A stretch of 64,000 bases of DNA from Chloroflexota bacterium (GTDB lineage: Bacteria; Chloroflexota; UBA11872; VXNJ01): positions 1 to 64,000 of the forward strand of contig JAPOWW010000007.1 of assembly GCA_026707405.1 (NCBI GenBank). The letters run 5' to 3'. Below, one piece after another: positions 62,626 to 64,000 of this stretch; positions within the stretch are counted from its first letter, which is position 1, and every line of letters starts with the position of its first letter. Both the position numbers and the translations under genes were made by a program. The notes below the pieces were generated by a model. The model was not told the origin of the DNA and did no database searches. It worked only from the letters and a program-made list of their open reading frames with translations.

Positions 62626-63456
62626 CTAAGACGAAGCTGATTCTTCCAGCAGTGCGCTCAGTAATTCGTGCTTTGCGCGTACAAACTCGCCTTCTACGAT
62701 CATTTCGCGAGTACGCGGCCGGGGCAGGTCGATCTTGGATTCGAGCTTTACGGTCCCCGGCCTTCTGGTCATTACATAGACCCGGTCCGACAGGAACACG
62801 GCCTCTTCTACGTCGTGGGTGATGAAGACGATGGTCTTTCTGAACCGCCCCCAGATGGAAAGCAGCCATTCCTGCATTTCTAGGCGGGTGAGCGCGTCGA
62901 GCGCCCCAAACGGTTCGTCGAGCAGCATTACGTCGTGACCGGTGAGTATGGTCCGCAACAGGGCCGCCCGCTGTCTCATCCCCCCCGAAAGCTCCGCGGG
63001 ATAGCGGCTCTCGAACCCCTCCAGACCGAACTGGGGAAACAGCTCCAACGCTTCGGCCCTGGCGGCGTGCTTGTCGCCGCCCCGAAGTTCGACCCCCAGC
63101 ACGACGTTGTTCAAGATTGTCCGCCACGGCAGCAACAGGTCACGCTGCGGCATGTACCCCACGACCCCGGTCTGACCCGCCAGCCGTTCGCCCCGCAGAA
63201 GCACTTCCCCCCCATTCGCCATCTCGAGGCCGGAAACTACGTTGAAGATTGTGCTCTTGCCGCATCCGCTCGGACCGATGATGGTCACGAACTCACCGTC
63301 GAACGCTTTCATCGACAAGGACTCCAGCGCGCTTACGGCGCCGGGACCTTCGCCGAAGACTTTGCACACGCCCCGCATCTCCAGCACGCAGCCGGACGGG
63401 GCGGGCGGGCTGTCTACGATTCGCTCAGCCCGGTTACCGCTTGGGGAGGAAGTCAT
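62626..63456 (-). CDS. ABC transporter ATPase (nitrate/sulfonate/thiamine-precursor type)
   Basis: 276 aa from ATG 63456, overlapping the binding-protein gene by 23 bases. Walker A IGPSGCGKST, Q-loop YMPQRDLLLPW, signature LSGGMRQRAALL, Walker B VMLLDEPFGALDALTR and switch FITHDVEEA. YMPQRDLLLPW is common in the SsuB/TauB/ThiZ branch. The permease gene is not downstream here, so it is probably upstream beyond the window. Confidence 0.9.
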   Translation of the reverse strand: MTSSPSGNRAERIVDSPPAPSGCVLEMRGVCKVFGEGPGAVSALESLSMKAFDGEFVTIIGPSGCGKSTIFNVVSGLEMANGGEVLLRGERLAGQTGVVGYMPQRDLLLPWRTILNNVVLGVELRGGDKHAARAEALELFPQFGLEGFESRYPAELSGGMRQRAALLRTILTGHDVMLLDEPFGALDALTRLEMQEWLLSIWGRFRKTIVFITHDVEEAVFLSDRVYVMTRRPGTVKLESKIDLPRPRTREMIVEGEFVRAKHELLSALLEESASS

Positions 63457-64000
63457 TGGAAAAAGCGGACTCCCAATCGAGCAGCTCCTCGACAAGCTCG
63501 TTATCGACCATCCACTCGGACATTTGCTGCCAGATTCCGGGGTCCTGGTATCCCCATTGAGACGCTTCGGCCTGGTATTGCGGACTCAGCCAATCCTGTG
63601 ACGGGCCCACCAGTTCGGCATCGGTCTCCGGCGCTGCCGCGACAAGTATCTCGGCCGCATCGGCTGGATTCTCGATGGCGAATTCATAGCCTCGCGCAAT
63701 CGCTGCGACCGTCCCGGCTACGACGTCGGGATTATTCTCAATCAGCGACTCGTTGGTCATCAGCAATGGCGTGTAGTAGTCCGGGACTCCCCAGTCGCGC
63801 AGAAACACTGTGTTTATCTCGATCCCTTCGAGGCCGGCCTTGACTCCCTGCCACGCAAAGAAAATCCAGTAAAGATCAACGTCTCGCTGAATGATGGTTA
63901 GGAAGTCAGCGGCTCCGGCGTCCACGGTCTTTAGAGATTCGTGGTCAGCCCCGTCAGCCTCCATCATGGTTCTGAGGAAGGCCAGCTCCAGCGGCGACCC
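63434..64000 (-). CDS. THI5/NMT1-like ABC substrate-binding protein, C-terminal part
   Basis: The last 188 codons; the N-terminus lies outside the window. Reading starts GSPLELAFLRTMMEADG. YWIFFAWQGVKAGLEGIEI, VPDYYTPLLMTNESLIENNPDVV, IARGYEFAIENPADAAEIL and SQDWLSPQYQAEAS match the pattern of ThiY-type proteins that bind pyrimidine precursors of thiamine. With the adjoining ATPase it suggests thiamine-precursor uptake; other NMT1-like ligands are possible. Confidence 0.82.
   Translation of the reverse strand, partial: GSPLELAFLRTMMEADGADHESLKTVDAGAADFLTIIQRDVDLYWIFFAWQGVKAGLEGIEINTVFLRDWGVPDYYTPLLMTNESLIENNPDVVAGTVAAIARGYEFAIENPADAAEILVAAAPETDAELVGPSQDWLSPQYQAEASQWGYQDPGIWQQMSEWMVDNELVEELLDWESAFSNDFLPKR

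Overview
The window is a high-GC bacterial chromosome segment that most resembles Chloroflexota, perhaps the SAR202/Dehalococcoidia side. The hints are MurT/GatD peptidoglycan-amidation genes, a T-box-controlled trp operon, a complete hopanoid operon, a K+-independent proton-pumping pyrophosphatase, a mandelate-racemase-type enolase-superfamily enzyme and a sulfatase-like enzyme. This assignment is inference; no rRNA is present.

Layout. 1-62: start of an SMP-30/gluconolactonase gene running off the left edge. 280-993: nth. 1033-10000 (minus): trp operon trpE-G-D-C-F, a lipoprotein gene, then trpB-A and an alpha/beta hydrolase, preceded by a promoter and a tryptophan (UGG) T-box leader. 10161-15135: an AT-richer accessory island with an odd tRNA-like gene, a controller-regulated type II restriction-modification system and a divergent HEPN-motif protein. 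The island is bracketed by 41-bp near-identical repeats, one of which is the 3' end of the adjoining aminotransferase gene. 15098-26469: aminotransferase, SAM methyltransferase, membrane protein, a YhaN/YhaO-like (SbcCD-like) pair with a decayed nuclease site, hisC, hppA and uppP. 26470-29013: repeats around an enolase-superfamily gene. 29014-35694: nucleotidyltransferase-like protein, AlkZ/YcaQ-like glycosylase, a secreted 5'-nucleotidase-like enzyme, a YfcE-type phosphoesterase, a small winged-helix-like protein and a cupin. 35915-38554: ECF sigma factor overlapping a VWA membrane protein. 38781-43572: ectoine-hydrolase-like M24 protein, tRNA-Pro, GlcE-like flavoprotein and the murT-gatD pair.

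44713-49311 is an operon for an unusual bc-type respiratory complex: a GltD-like flavo-iron-sulfur protein, cytochrome b, a Rieske-fold protein and a monoheme cytochrome c. The Rieske protein has lost three of its four [2Fe-2S] ligands but kept the disulfide cysteines, and cytochrome b has Tyr in place of the fourth haem-ligand His. I consider this the best candidate for an undescribed system. 49537-50832 is lysA. 51810-58505 (minus) is a hopanoid operon hpnC-D-E-shc-hpnG-hpnH that should take farnesyl diphosphate to ribosylhopane. 58846-64000 holds an SDR, a sulfatase-fold enzyme with Thr at the formylglycine position, a cupin, hsp20 with a HAIR-like operator, and an ABC ATPase plus THI5/NMT1-like binding protein that runs off the right edge.

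Several genes appear to use unusual start codons (TTG, CTG, perhaps ATA). Intergenic spaces carry at least four families of palindromic or dispersed repeats.
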